A DNA stretch of 64,000 nucleotides from an uncultured Eubacteriales bacterium (lineage in GTDB: Bacteria; Bacillota; Clostridia; Oscillospirales; Acutalibacteraceae), in assembly GCA_934456435.1 (NCBI GenBank), contig CAKSHH010000002.1:124001-188000 (forward strand), in the 5' to 3' direction. Below are positions 7,996 through 16,346 of this stretch, in pieces (within the stretch, counting starts at the first letter, position 1; the number at the start of each line of letters is the position of its first letter). The notes beneath the pieces are model-generated. The model had not been told where the DNA came from. It did no database searches and saw only the letters and a program-made list of their open reading frames with translations. A program made the translations under genes and the position numbers.

Positions 7996-8017
7996 AATTG
8001 TATAAATCTATACAATT
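7996..8017. promoter_or_regulatory. Perfect palindrome upstream of the 8091 gene
   Basis: AATTGTATA, AATC, TATACAATT: a 9-bp perfect inverted repeat with a 4-bp centre, ending 15 bp before a sigma-A -35 box. It is a likely binding site for a dimeric repressor or activator. The cognate protein is unknown. Confidence 0.55.
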
Positions 8018-8032
8018 TAGAGAAAAAGATTC

Positions 8033-8061
8033 TTGATTTTATGATAAAACTGTGTTAGAAT
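8033..8061 (+). promoter_or_regulatory. Promoter of the zinc-ribbon membrane protein gene
   Basis: TTGATT-N17-TAGAAT, 30 bp before the start codon of the 8091 gene. Confidence 0.7.
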
Positions 8062-8090
8062 AACCTATATACTGAAAGGGAGGAATCTTA

Positions 8091-8921
8091 ATGTCTGTTT
8101 GTCCGAAATGCGGCAGAAAACTCAAGATTACCGATATTAAACCCACCTGTCCGGGTTGCGGAGTAAATTTGCTCTATTACAAAATTGAAGAAAGACTTGA
8201 GGTCGATGCGATCAACGCTGAGCTTGAGCACGCAAAAACTCAGAAGAGAGTTGACCGTGCCAAGGACGCAATGTTCGGAACACCTCTTTCGATAGTCAGA
8301 CTGGTTTTGCTGGTTCTTGTTGTAGGTATGTTCTTTGTTCCGCTTGCAACATTCCACGCGGTCGGACCGTATTTTGACAAGACAACGACGCTCAATGCCC
8401 TTGAAATTTACAACACGGTTTCGGGACTTGATTTTGACGGAATGTTTGTTCTCGCAGGCTCGCCTGTTCTCAAGACAAGCTTTATGTTCCTTGCAATTTC
8501 CGCAGTTACGATTGTTGTTTCGGTTCTGTGCGCTTTGCTTGAGTTGATATTCAGCTTCCTTTCAAGCTCACCTCACGGATTTTCCAGAAATATTACGCTT
8601 GCATCCGTGGGCATTGTTTCGGCTGTTGCCTCTCTTGTTACATACAAGAAGTTCCTTGCAAACATCGAATCCGTTTTCAGCGGAATAATCGACGGTTCGG
8701 TCAAGGTCGGTATTTACCTTGTTATTGCGGCTTTTGTCCTTTGCATAGCAATAAACATTGTTATAAAAGTCAGAAACAAGCCGGTTAAATACAAGGGCAC
8801 TTACGTTGACAGCGTTCCCTATGAAGTGTTCACGGAGCACTTCGGAGTTAAGAAGTACGATATGGAATCTCTTGAAGCAATCAGAGAAGAGATTGATAAG
8901 TACAAGGTTGTTGAAGAATAA
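8091..8921 (+). CDS. Zinc-ribbon membrane protein of unknown function
   Basis: 276 aa. The N-terminus has paired CPKCG and CPGCG knuckles (residues about 5-25) that should bind one zinc ion. About four transmembrane segments follow: around 66-85, 125-150, 160-185 and 205-225. A charged C-terminal tail is probably cytoplasmic. Similar zinc-ribbon-plus-membrane proteins occur at 48278 and 57323 in this window. Zinc-ribbon membrane proteins are common in clostridia and usually uncharacterised. A strong ribosome site (GGGAGGAA) and a dedicated promoter and terminator make it a single-gene unit. Confidence 0.8.
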   Translation: MSVCPKCGRKLKITDIKPTCPGCGVNLLYYKIEERLEVDAINAELEHAKTQKRVDRAKDAMFGTPLSIVRLVLLVLVVGMFFVPLATFHAVGPYFDKTTTLNALEIYNTVSGLDFDGMFVLAGSPVLKTSFMFLAISAVTIVVSVLCALLELIFSFLSSSPHGFSRNITLASVGIVSAVASLVTYKKFLANIESVFSGIIDGSVKVGIYLVIAAFVLCIAINIVIKVRNKPVKYKGTYVDSVPYEVFTEHFGVKKYDMESLEAIREEIDKYKVVEE

Positions 8922-8928
8922 GAAAATC

Positions 8929-8966
8929 AAGAACGGGTTGATGCAATGCATCAGCCCGTTCTTTTG
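8929..8966 (+). terminator. Terminator after the zinc-ribbon gene
   Basis: AAGAACGGGTTGATGC pairs with GCATCAGCCCGTTCTT (one G-T pair) and is followed by T residues. Confidence 0.85.
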
Positions 8967-8977
8967 TGAAAATTGTA

Positions 8978-9010
8978 AACGAGGTCATTGCTTTTGGCAA
9001 TGGCCTCGTT
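8978..9010 (-). terminator. Terminator of the recA-to-PLC operon
   Basis: AACGAGGTCATTGC / GCAATGGCCTCGTT stem, three bases beyond the PLC stop on the minus strand. Both sides are T/A rich, so it may act in both directions. Confidence 0.8.
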
Positions 9011-9013
9011 TTG

Positions 9014-9916
9014 TTATGTACAGGTGTTCAGTCTTGTTTTGTATTCGGTGCGTTTGCTTTCGATAACATTATTTTTGTTAAGATTCAGATTCAGAATCTC
9101 TCTGACCTTGAAGAAATCCTCGGTCATAAAATCGCCTGCGATAATGTTTGCCCGTGCAAGATATTTCGGCGTATTGGCAATGGTGTTGATAAGTGCTTTG
9201 AAGTGCCAGCGCAGAGCCTTGTCAAGCTTGCGCGGAAAAACAACGCCGATATCGGTTCCGAGATTGGGCGTTTGCTGAGTCTGGAACCAGTAAAAACCGC
9301 TTGTGTCGCAGGTGTCAAAGAAATCCGTCGCCTCGGTGACAAACTCATAGGCGTGCTTGCCGTGTCTCTTCTTCTCCCACGGAAGAATATGGGGACAGTT
9401 GACGCTGTATTTGTATTCCTCACAGTAGTTAATCATTATGAAACGCTTTCCGGAGCGCCTCATATCACCCATTGTGACCTTGCTGATGTCATCAAAATCA
9501 GTGAGGGCGTATTTGGACGGCTCAAGGCATCTTTCGAGAATCTCATCGACCTTTTGCGGGTCGGCGTGGAAGTTCAGCTCAATCGGACCGAACTTCTGCG
9601 GCTGGTATTCTCTGATATCCAAAATGAAAAATTCACTCGGATGCTCGTCAATAACCTTGCGGAATTTCATAAGCTCCGGCTCAAAGGGCAGACCCTTTGT
9701 GATACCGTGGCAGAAAACGATCTGACCGTTTTTGTCGGTGTCCAAACGGACGCAGAAATGACGGATTCCGTACTCGAACTGCTGGGCAAGATCGCCGTCC
9801 TGGCAGCAGGCTATGGGCTTCATCTTGAAGCTTCCTGCATTGTGCGCGCTGGGCATAACAACGTTGCAAAGGCTGACATCATCCTTGATGTATGACATCC
9901 ATTCCGAATAAATCAA
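9014..9916 (-). CDS. PI-PLC X-domain-like phosphodiesterase
   Basis: 300 aa. It resembles the bacterial phosphatidylinositol-specific phospholipase C fold. The first catalytic His is in MPSAHNAGSF (H25), Arg is in FCVRLD (R57), the second His is in VFCHG (H70), and the typical strand FFILDIREYQ lies near residue 97. No signal peptide is seen, so unlike classical secreted PI-PLC it appears cytoplasmic. The start is TTG at 9916 with GAGGAG about 11 bases upstream; a later in-frame ATG at 9898 is possible. It is the last gene of a six-gene operon that begins with recA. The substrate is unknown. Confidence 0.75.
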   Translation of the reverse strand: MIYSEWMSYIKDDVSLCNVVMPSAHNAGSFKMKPIACCQDGDLAQQFEYGIRHFCVRLDTDKNGQIVFCHGITKGLPFEPELMKFRKVIDEHPSEFFILDIREYQPQKFGPIELNFHADPQKVDEILERCLEPSKYALTDFDDISKVTMGDMRRSGKRFIMINYCEEYKYSVNCPHILPWEKKRHGKHAYEFVTEATDFFDTCDTSGFYWFQTQQTPNLGTDIGVVFPRKLDKALRWHFKALINTIANTPKYLARANIIAGDFMTEDFFKVREILNLNLNKNNVIESKRTEYKTRLNTCT

Positions 9917-9931
9917 TTTCGTTCACACTCC

Positions 9932-10768
9932 TCAGATGTTGTAGCAAATGTTAATCTTGTGTCTGAGAACCTCTTTGATACTTTCGATTGCGCCGCGCAT
10001 ATAGATTTTGGGGTCGTACACGTCGGGATCTTTTGCAAACTCGCTCTTGATACCGTTTGTGTAAGCCTGTCTGAGCTCGGTTGCAAAGTTGATCTTTGTA
10101 ATACCGGCGGCAATGCAGTCGCGCAGAACCTCATCCGAGAGTCCCGAAGCACCGTGAAGCACGAGAGGCGTTTCAATTGCGGAGTGAATTTCGCTGATTC
10201 GCTGAACATTTATATGCGGAGTTCCCTTATATACGCCGTGCGCCGTTCCGACGCCGATAGCAAGCGTGCTGACGTTTGTGCGGCGGACAAATTCCTCGGC
10301 TTCGCTGACCTTTGTGTAGCTCGCTTCAAGGTCTGTGTCGCCCTCTTCCTTGCCGCCGATCGTTCCAAGCTCTCCCTCGACGGAAACGTCCATCGGCAGG
10401 GCGAAGTCGGTGACCTCTTTCGTATACTTCACGTTGTCCTCAAACGACATTGCGCTTCCGTCAAACATAACGGAAGAAAAGCCGCCTGCAACACATTTTT
10501 TAGCAAGGCTGAGACTGCTGCCGTGGTCAAGGTGCAGGGCATAGTCAACAGGACAGTCCGCCATCAGCTCGCGCATCATTGCGGGATAAATGGCAATTCC
10601 GCCGTAGTTGAGAGTCCTGGGTATCATCTGAACGATAACGGGGGTTCTCATCTCGTGCATTATTTCCGAGACCGCCATTGCGGACTCAAGGTTATCAATA
10701 TTGAATGCGGGAATCGCATAGCTTTCCTTTGCGGCTCGCTTCATGAGCCTTGCAGAAGAAACTACCAT
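9932..10768 (-). CDS. Class II ketose-bisphosphate aldolase (fructose/tagatose type)
   Basis: 278 aa, normal for the FbaA/GatY/KbaY family of zinc aldolases, which split ketose-1,6-bisphosphates into dihydroxyacetone phosphate and glyceraldehyde 3-phosphate. The HLDHG motif at residues 79-83 supplies the catalytic Asp and a zinc His. EGELGTIGG (about 130), HGVYKG (about 180) and LVLHGASGLSD (about 207) provide the other zinc and phosphate contacts. Sequence alone does not separate fructose from tagatose bisphosphate use. It sits 10 bp after pgsA and 15 bp before the PLC-like gene. Confidence 0.85.
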   Translation of the reverse strand: MVVSSARLMKRAAKESYAIPAFNIDNLESAMAVSEIMHEMRTPVIVQMIPRTLNYGGIAIYPAMMRELMADCPVDYALHLDHGSSLSLAKKCVAGGFSSVMFDGSAMSFEDNVKYTKEVTDFALPMDVSVEGELGTIGGKEEGDTDLEASYTKVSEAEEFVRRTNVSTLAIGVGTAHGVYKGTPHINVQRISEIHSAIETPLVLHGASGLSDEVLRDCIAAGITKINFATELRQAYTNGIKSEFAKDPDVYDPKIYMRGAIESIKEVLRHKINICYNI

Positions 10769-10778
10769 AAAAACACCT

Positions 10779-11333
10779 TCATTCCTTAATTATTTTCCAG
10801 CCGTTTATAATATATATCAATCCGGAGACAACGGCAACCGCCGCCGTAACTCCCAAAAGAATATTTGAAATAAGTCCCATATTCAGTCCCAATTTGTACA
10901 CATTTGTCAGCTCGCACAGGAGCATAACAACGATGAAGGACACCATCTGCATGACCGTTTTTATCTTGCCGCCGATGTTCGCCGGAATGACGACATTCTG
11001 CGACGCGGCAATCATTCTGATGGAGGTTACGGCAAAGTCGCGCGTCAGAATTATCATCACGATCCATATACTGCAAAGACCGTCCTTCATGAACGCGAGC
11101 AGACCTGCCGTGACAAGCATTTTGTCCGCAATCGGGTCGAGAAGCTTGCCGAAATTGGTGACTATATTATTCTTTCTCGCTATTCTGCCGTCAAGCGCAT
11201 CCGTAATTGCTCCGAGCGCGAATATCAAAGCCGAGAGGAGAAACCTGTGCGGAATCCCGGCAAGATACACGGCAAGAAAAATCGGAGCGATAAACATCCT
11301 GAAAATCGTAATTTTATTAGGTAAGTTCATCAT
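10779..11333 (-). CDS. pgsA: CDP-diacylglycerol--glycerol-3-phosphate 3-phosphatidyltransferase
   Basis: 184 aa integral membrane enzyme that makes phosphatidylglycerophosphate, the precursor of phosphatidylglycerol. The CDP-alcohol phosphotransferase signature DG-x2-AR-x8-G-x3-D-x3-D is complete: D45, D48, G49, A52, R53, G62, D66 and D70. Four to six hydrophobic helices are visible. The start overlaps the rimO stop (ATGA), so the genes are coupled. pgsA next to rimO and recA is a common Firmicutes arrangement. Confidence 0.95.
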   Translation of the reverse strand: MMNLPNKITIFRMFIAPIFLAVYLAGIPHRFLLSALIFALGAITDALDGRIARKNNIVTNFGKLLDPIADKMLVTAGLLAFMKDGLCSIWIVMIILTRDFAVTSIRMIAASQNVVIPANIGGKIKTVMQMVSFIVVMLLCELTNVYKLGLNMGLISNILLGVTAAVAVVSGLIYIINGWKIIKE

Positions 11334-12658
11334 TTAACCTCGCCGATCAAATCGTATTCGTCCACATCAAAGATTTCAACGTCAACGAAATCGCCGATAT
11401 CAAGATCCTTTTCGGACGTGAATTTAACAAGTCCGTCGATTTCCGGCGCGTCCATATATGTTCTGCCGACATAGCTGTCGGTGTATCCGTCATATTCCTC
11501 GACAACCGTTTTAAATGTTTTGCCGATTTTTTCGTTGTTTTTCTCTTCCATAATGCTGTACTGATCCTGCATTATGACTTCGCCGCGACGTGTCTTTACG
11601 TCGTCCTCAACCTGGTCGTCCATATCGTATGCCGGAGTGCCCTCCTGCGGTGAGAATGTGAAAACGCCGAGACGGTCAAATTCAATTTCATTGACAAATT
11701 CGGCAAGAGTTTCAAATTCATCCTCGCCCTCGCCGGGGAAGCCCACGATGAACGTGGTGCGGATAACGACATCGGGAATTTCCGTTCTGAGCTTTTCAAT
11801 AACGCTGCGAATCAGCGCCTGATCGCCCCTGCGGTTCATCGCTTTGAGAATCTTGTCGTCCGCGTGCTGAAGCGGCAGGTCAATGTAATTTACAACCTTG
11901 TCCTGCGTTTTTATTGTTTCGATAAGTTTGTCGGTTATGCGGTCGGGGTAGCAGTAAAGAAGTCTTATCCACTCGATTGAGTCGATCTTGCAAAGCTCGT
12001 TGAGAAGTTCGGGCAGCTTCAGCTCTCCGTAAAGGTCGAGACCGTAGCTCGTTGTGTCCTGAGCGATAAGTATAAGCTCCTTGACTCCCAGCTCGGCAAG
12101 CTGCTTTGCCTCTTCGATTATGTTCTCCATTTCGCGGCTTCTCATATTGCCCCTGATGGACGGAATCGTGCAGTAGGTGCACCTGTTCGAGCAGCCGTCG
12201 CCGATTTTGAGGTATGCCCAATGCTGCGGAGTTGTCAGTATGCGCTGACCGTCAAGCGGAAGGTCACAGCGCGGCGGATATTTTTCAACCGTGGTCACCG
12301 AGGACATAACCTCCTCGACGGTCTTTATAATATCGCCGTTTGCACCGATTCCGAGAACGGCATCGACTTCGGGGATTTCCGTAACGATTTCCTCTTTATA
12401 TCGCTGAGCGAGACAGCCCGTGACGATTATCTTGCCGATAACGCCCTCTTTCTTCAGCTCAACCATATCGAGAATGTTCTCAATGGCTTCCTTTTTTGCG
12501 TCGTCAATGAAGCCGCAGGTGTTGACGATTACAACGTCACAGCCGTCAACGTAATCAACAATTTCCCAACCCTCGGCATCCATGAGAGCGAGCATACGCT
12601 CGGCATCAACCTGATTTTTGGGACAGCCCAGGGATATCATTCCAACCTTGTATTCCAT
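11330..12658 (-). CDS. rimO: Ribosomal protein S12 (Asp) methylthiotransferase RimO
   Basis: 442 aa from the ATG at 12658, with AAGGTG six bases upstream. A GTG at 12667 in the same frame lies within that ribosome site and is rejected. The N-terminal UPF0004 domain carries the auxiliary-cluster cysteines C12 (LGCPKN), C48 (NTCGF) and C82 (GCLAQR). The radical-SAM cluster motif is CSNRCTYC at residues 156-163, and a C-terminal TRAM domain covers about 375-442. RimO adds a methylthio group to an Asp of ribosomal protein S12. The LGCPKNQVDAE start is RimO-type rather than MiaB-type. Confidence 0.95.
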   Translation of the reverse strand: MEYKVGMISLGCPKNQVDAERMLALMDAEGWEIVDYVDGCDVVIVNTCGFIDDAKKEAIENILDMVELKKEGVIGKIIVTGCLAQRYKEEIVTEIPEVDAVLGIGANGDIIKTVEEVMSSVTTVEKYPPRCDLPLDGQRILTTPQHWAYLKIGDGCSNRCTYCTIPSIRGNMRSREMENIIEEAKQLAELGVKELILIAQDTTSYGLDLYGELKLPELLNELCKIDSIEWIRLLYCYPDRITDKLIETIKTQDKVVNYIDLPLQHADDKILKAMNRRGDQALIRSVIEKLRTEIPDVVIRTTFIVGFPGEGEDEFETLAEFVNEIEFDRLGVFTFSPQEGTPAYDMDDQVEDDVKTRRGEVIMQDQYSIMEEKNNEKIGKTFKTVVEEYDGYTDSYVGRTYMDAPEIDGLVKFTSEKDLDIGDFVDVEIFDVDEYDLIGEVK

Positions 12659-12668
12659 AGAAATCACC

Positions 12669-13301
12669 TTAGTATTCCTCGTAAAATTCGTCGTCGGAAA
12701 ACTCGCTCATCGCTTCGCGGATGTCCGAAAAGCCGTAGCCCATTCGCAGCAGCGCAGAAAATACCTTTTTCCGTCCGACCTCGTCATTCATTCTATTATA
12801 ATATTTTTTGCCGATAATATCAACTATTCTTTGAATATTATCGGGCTCTTCATCTTCAAAAAGTTCTTCGACTGCGGCGTTGGCAATGTCCGCCGATATG
12901 CCCTTGACGCGCAGCTCGGAAAAAATGCGCTTTTTACCGAACTTTTTGTGCTCAAAAAGCTCGCGTGCATACATCTGAGCGTAACGCTCGTCGTTGACCA
13001 AATCCAGCTCAGTCAGCTTTTCAACCGCTTCGTCGACATATTGGGAATCAAACTTCCTGAGAAGCTTTTGACGAATCTCTCGTTCGGAGTGGTCGCGGTA
13101 GTCGAGACTGTTGAGCGCGCTGTTAAAAGCACGGCGAGAGCCTGCCGCCTCCTCAAAGGCAGTAAGCTCCTCCTCGTTTATTTCATCACCTGAAATATAT
13201 CCGCTTGAAAACCAAAATATCTCGTCCACCGTCAGGAGGTACTCTCCGTCAATATAGACGTGCATCTTGTCTCCGCGTCCTTTTTTTGCCGATATTTTCA
13301 T
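12669..13301 (-). CDS. recX: RecA regulatory protein RecX
   Basis: 210 aa, typical of Gram-positive RecX. It has three-helix repeats with SRRAFNSALNSLDYRDHSE, REIRQKLLRKFDSQYVDEAVEKL and DERYAQMYARELFEHKKFGKKRI. RecX binds and modulates RecA filaments. Its ATG overlaps the recA stop codon by one base (TGATG), so it is translated from the recA message and should share its SOS control. Confidence 0.93.
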   Translation of the reverse strand: MKISAKKGRGDKMHVYIDGEYLLTVDEIFWFSSGYISGDEINEEELTAFEEAAGSRRAFNSALNSLDYRDHSEREIRQKLLRKFDSQYVDEAVEKLTELDLVNDERYAQMYARELFEHKKFGKKRIFSELRVKGISADIANAAVEELFEDEEPDNIQRIVDIIGKKYYNRMNDEVGRKKVFSALLRMGYGFSDIREAMSEFSDDEFYEEY

Positions 13302-14422
13302 CAGTCGTCATCAACCGCAATGTCGAGCTTCGCTTTTGCCGAAGCGCTCTCTGCCGGTGCGTCGTTTTTGTCAGCCTTTGCGCCCTTGCCGGCACCCTTG
13401 GATTTCTTGCCGGAAGTCGATCTGCAAGCCTTGAGCATAGCGTCCTTGTCGGCATAGATCTTGTCTTTTATCTCTTCGCAGAGAGCAGGATCGTTTTTGA
13501 GGATTTCCTTGACGTTTTCTCTGCCCTGACCCAGACGCGTATCACCGTAGGAGAACCACGCGCCGCTCTTGTGGATAACGTCCATTGCGACGGCAATGTC
13601 GAGAATTTCGCCGACACGGGAAATTCCCTCGCCGTAGATTATGTCGAACTCAGCCTCTTTGAACGGGGGAGCGACCTTGTTCTTGACGATTTTAACCTTT
13701 GTGCGTGAGCCGACAAATTCACCGTTTGTGCCTTTGAGTGTTTCTGTCTTTCTGACGTCCATACGCATTGAAGCGTAGAACTTCAGAGCGCGGCCGCCCG
13801 TTGTGGTTTCGGGGTTGCCGTACATAACGCCGATTTTTTCACGGAGCTGATTTATGAATATGATAATTGTGTTCGACTTGTTAATTGCGCCTGCAAGCTT
13901 TCTGAGCGCCTGCGACATAAGTCTGGCGTGCTGGCCGACGTGTGAATCGCCCATTTCACCCTCAATTTCCGAACGCGGAACAAGGGCGGCAACCGAGTCG
14001 ACAACGACAATGTCAATCGCGCCCGAACGCACAAGGGCTTCGGCAATTTCAAGAGCCTGTTCGCCGTTGTCCGGCTGAGAAACAAGCAGGGAATCGACAT
14101 CAACACCGAGATTGGCGGCATACACCGGATCAAGAGCGTGCTCCGCGTCGATGAACGCGGCCTCTCCGCCGGCTTTCTGAGCCTCGGCAACAGCGTGCAG
14201 GGCAAGCGTCGTTTTACCTGAAGATTCGGGTCCGTATATTTCAACTATACGGCCCTTCGGAAGTCCGCCGATACCCGTTGCGGCATCAAGCGTGACCGAA
14301 CCCGTCGAGATAGCCTCGACGTTCATTGCGACATTTTGACCCAGTCGCATAACTGTTCCTTTACCGTATTGTTTTTCAAGCTGAGCAATAGCCGTTTCAA
14401 GAGCTTTTTGTTTATCAGCCAT
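13301..14422 (-). CDS. recA: Recombinase RecA
   Basis: 373 aa from the ATG at 14422 (MADKQKALETAIAQLEKQYG). A longer frame extends upstream across the LexA box and is not used. Walker A is GPESSGKTT at residues 64-72; the DNA-binding loop regions and the INQLREKIGVMYGNPETTTG segment are present. The C-terminus is Lys/Ala-rich and ends in acidic DDD, as usual. RecA forms ATP-dependent filaments on single-stranded DNA for recombination and SOS induction. It is the first gene of a six-gene minus-strand operon. Confidence 0.98.
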   Translation of the reverse strand: MADKQKALETAIAQLEKQYGKGTVMRLGQNVAMNVEAISTGSVTLDAATGIGGLPKGRIVEIYGPESSGKTTLALHAVAEAQKAGGEAAFIDAEHALDPVYAANLGVDVDSLLVSQPDNGEQALEIAEALVRSGAIDIVVVDSVAALVPRSEIEGEMGDSHVGQHARLMSQALRKLAGAINKSNTIIIFINQLREKIGVMYGNPETTTGGRALKFYASMRMDVRKTETLKGTNGEFVGSRTKVKIVKNKVAPPFKEAEFDIIYGEGISRVGEILDIAVAMDVIHKSGAWFSYGDTRLGQGRENVKEILKNDPALCEEIKDKIYADKDAMLKACRSTSGKKSKGAGKGAKADKNDAPAESASAKAKLDIAVDDD

Positions 14423-14441
14423 TATAATCACTCTCCGTATC

Positions 14442-14455
14442 CGTACAAATGTTCG
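14442..14455. promoter_or_regulatory. LexA (SOS) box in front of recA
   Basis: On the minus strand CGAACATTTGTACG, close to the Gram-positive LexA consensus CGAACATATGTTCG, with both half-sites placed correctly. It lies just downstream of the recA -10 box, where a repressor would block initiation. Confidence 0.85.
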
Positions 14456-14464
14456 ACAGTCCAT

Positions 14465-14493
14465 ATTATACTATAAAACGGCAAAAAAAGCAA
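14465..14493 (-). promoter_or_regulatory. recA operon promoter
   Basis: On the minus strand TTGCTT-N17-TATAAT, followed by the LexA box. It probably drives recA, recX, rimO, pgsA, the aldolase and the PLC-like gene, because no internal gap exceeds 15 bp. Confidence 0.8.
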
Positions 14494-14537
14494 TATGTTT
14501 TATGTTAATTTTTGAATTTTTTACATATTTAAAGCTA

Positions 14538-14565
14538 TTGAAAATTTGTCGTTTTGTGGTATACT
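14538..14565 (+). promoter_or_regulatory. Promoter of the LysR-family gene
   Basis: TTGAAA-N16-TATACT, divergent from the recA promoter. Confidence 0.65.
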
Positions 14566-14606
14566 AAATTGACTGAAAACGAAGAAGAGTGAACGGAGGC
14601 TATTCC

Positions 14607-15539
14607 ATGAACCTGATGCATATCAAATATGCCGTAGCAATAGCGGAAACCAAGTCGATAAATAAGGCGGCTGAACAGCTTTATGTCGGACAGTCCGCTC
14701 TCAGCCGCGCAGTAAAGGAACTGGAAGCGGGACTTGGTGTAACTCTTTTTGAGCGGAGCGCAAAGGGAATGTTTCCGACTCCGGACGGAGAAATCTTTGT
14801 CCGCTACGCGAGGACGGTACTCAAGCAGGTGGATATGATAGAAAATATGTTCAGCAACGGCGCCGTCGGAAAAAAGCAGTTTTCAATTTCCGTGCCGCGC
14901 GCGAGCTATATCGCTTCCGCCTTTGCACAGTTTTCAAAGCTGATTGAAAAGGGGAACGAGACGGAGCTTTTCTATAAGGAAACCAACGCGATGCGCGCGA
15001 TTAAAAACATCCTCAACGAGGAATTTAAGCTCGGCATAGTTCGCTATGCGGAAAGCTTTGATAAATATTACAAAACGATGCTCGACGAAAAGGGACTGGA
15101 ATACGAGCTGATAACGGAGTTCCGTTACCTTTTGCTGATGAACGAGGACAGCCCTCTTGCAAAAAAGGACAAGATAACCTACGACGATTTGCGCGATCTT
15201 GTTATGATAGCTCACGCCGATCCCTATGTGCCGTCCCTGCCTTTTTCCGAAGTGAAAAAGGAAGAGCTGCCCGATAATTCCGACCGCCGCATTTTTATTT
15301 TTGAAAGGGCGAGCCAGTTTGAACTGCTTGCGGAAAACAAGGAAACGTTTATGTGGACGTCGCCGATTCCGGAATCGTTGCTGAAACGCTACGGATTGAT
15401 ACAGCGTTACTGCGATGAAAACAAGCGTGTCTACAAGGATGTGCTTATTCACAGGAGAGATTACACGCTTTCGGAGCTTGACAATATGTTTATTGAGGAA
15501 CTTGTGAAAGCAAAGCGAGAGACGTTTGGAGAGATGTGA
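14607..15539 (+). CDS. LysR-family transcriptional regulator
   Basis: 310 aa from the ATG at 14607, which has ACGGAGG upstream. The N-terminal winged helix-turn-helix is classical (MHIKYAVAIAETKSINKAAE, QSALSRAVKELEAGLGVTLFER). The C-terminal part is an effector-binding domain that is slightly divergent from standard LysR periplasmic-binding folds. The gene ends 1 bp before the phosphodiesterase gene, so they are co-transcribed. The regulated target and effector are not evident. Neither neighbour is an obvious metabolic operon. Confidence 0.88.
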   Translation: MNLMHIKYAVAIAETKSINKAAEQLYVGQSALSRAVKELEAGLGVTLFERSAKGMFPTPDGEIFVRYARTVLKQVDMIENMFSNGAVGKKQFSISVPRASYIASAFAQFSKLIEKGNETELFYKETNAMRAIKNILNEEFKLGIVRYAESFDKYYKTMLDEKGLEYELITEFRYLLLMNEDSPLAKKDKITYDDLRDLVMIAHADPYVPSLPFSEVKKEELPDNSDRRIFIFERASQFELLAENKETFMWTSPIPESLLKRYGLIQRYCDENKRVYKDVLIHRRDYTLSELDNMFIEELVKAKRETFGEM

Positions 15540-15540
15540 T

Positions 15541-16083
15541 ATGAAATTTTTGATTGCCTCGGATATCCACGGCAGCGCATATTGGTGCCGCGAGCTTATA
15601 AAAAAATATTCAGAAGAAAAGGCGGACAGACTTGTTCTGCTCGGCGATGTGCTTTATCACGGACCGAGAAACGATTTGCCACGTGAGTATGCGCCCAAAG
15701 AGGTTATTGCAATGCTCAACCCGATGAAAAACGACATCTACTGCGTCAGGGGCAACTGCGAGGCGGAGGTTGACCAGATGGTTTTGGAGTTTCCTGTTCT
15801 TGCAGATTACGCAATACTTGATCTCGGAAAAACGGCTGTATATATGACCCACGGACATATATATAACGAGGGCACTTTACCGCCGATGCGTGACGGAGAT
15901 ATACTCCTCCACGGACATACGCACGTCCCCAAGTGTGTGGAGCACGAGCATTATGTTTATATGAATCCGGGTTCTGTTTCGATTCCGAAGGAGAACAGCC
16001 ACCACGGCTATATGACGCTCGAAAACGGTGTTTTCCTTTGGAAAGATTTTGAGGGTCAGGTAAAAAAAGAGTATAGAATATAA
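15541..16083 (+). CDS. yfcE: YfcE-type metallophosphodiesterase
   Basis: 180 aa, matching the MJ0936/YfcE family of two-metal phosphodiesterases. All metal-binding motifs are visible: SDIHG (about 8-12), LLGDVLYHGPR (about 38-48), GNCE (about 76-79), THGH (about 105-108) and LHGHTH (about 125-130). I choose the ATG at 15541 with GGAGAG upstream; an ATG 15 bp earlier lies inside the LysR gene. These enzymes hydrolyse artificial phosphodiesters in vitro. The physiological substrate is generally unknown. Confidence 0.9.
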   Translation: MKFLIASDIHGSAYWCRELIKKYSEEKADRLVLLGDVLYHGPRNDLPREYAPKEVIAMLNPMKNDIYCVRGNCEAEVDQMVLEFPVLADYAILDLGKTAVYMTHGHIYNEGTLPPMRDGDILLHGHTHVPKCVEHEHYVYMNPGSVSIPKENSHHGYMTLENGVFLWKDFEGQVKKEYRI

Positions 16084-16110
16084 CAGGGACGTTATAGCTT
16101 ATTCAGACTT

Positions 16111-16187
16111 CACGGCACGATGTGGGCATCGTGCCCTACGACGGACTTGAATAAAACTTGACCCGTAGGGCATGATGCCCACATCAT
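16111..16187. repeat. 80-bp palindromic dispersed repeat, copy 3
   Basis: The arms match copies 1 and 2, but the centre (GGACTTGAATAAAACTTGAC) has diverged and the right end is truncated after CACATCAT. The bases between this repeat and the terminator at 16311 contain no recognisable gene. Confidence 0.85.
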
Positions 16188-16310
16188 CCTCTATTCTTTT
16201 TAATATTGTTAATAGCCGCTTGAATCCATCTCATTTGGCTGCACAGGCTGCGGCGCAGTCACTTCCCGGCTTCAACAAGTGGCAGCGTATTTGACTTTTT
16301 GACAGACTAA

Positions 16311-16346
16311 GGCACCGACTTTTTTATCAGTCGGTGCCGTTTTTTT
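16311..16346 (+). terminator. Terminator between yfcE and the ChbG-like gene
   Basis: GGCACCGACT / AGTCGGTGCC, a perfect 10-bp stem followed by a long T run on the plus strand. It touches the stop codon of the convergent minus-strand gene. Confidence 0.85.

Noticed and set aside
8966..9895. A 309-codon plus-strand ORF opposite the PLC-like gene
   Set aside because: The minus frame has PI-PLC catalytic motifs and operon context; the plus frame has none.
16188..16300. A short open stretch (ending ..LPGFNKWQRI) after repeat copy 3, perhaps a gene remnant
   Set aside because: Too short, without a start or ribosome site, and not recognised. It is noted only as unexplained intergenic sequence.
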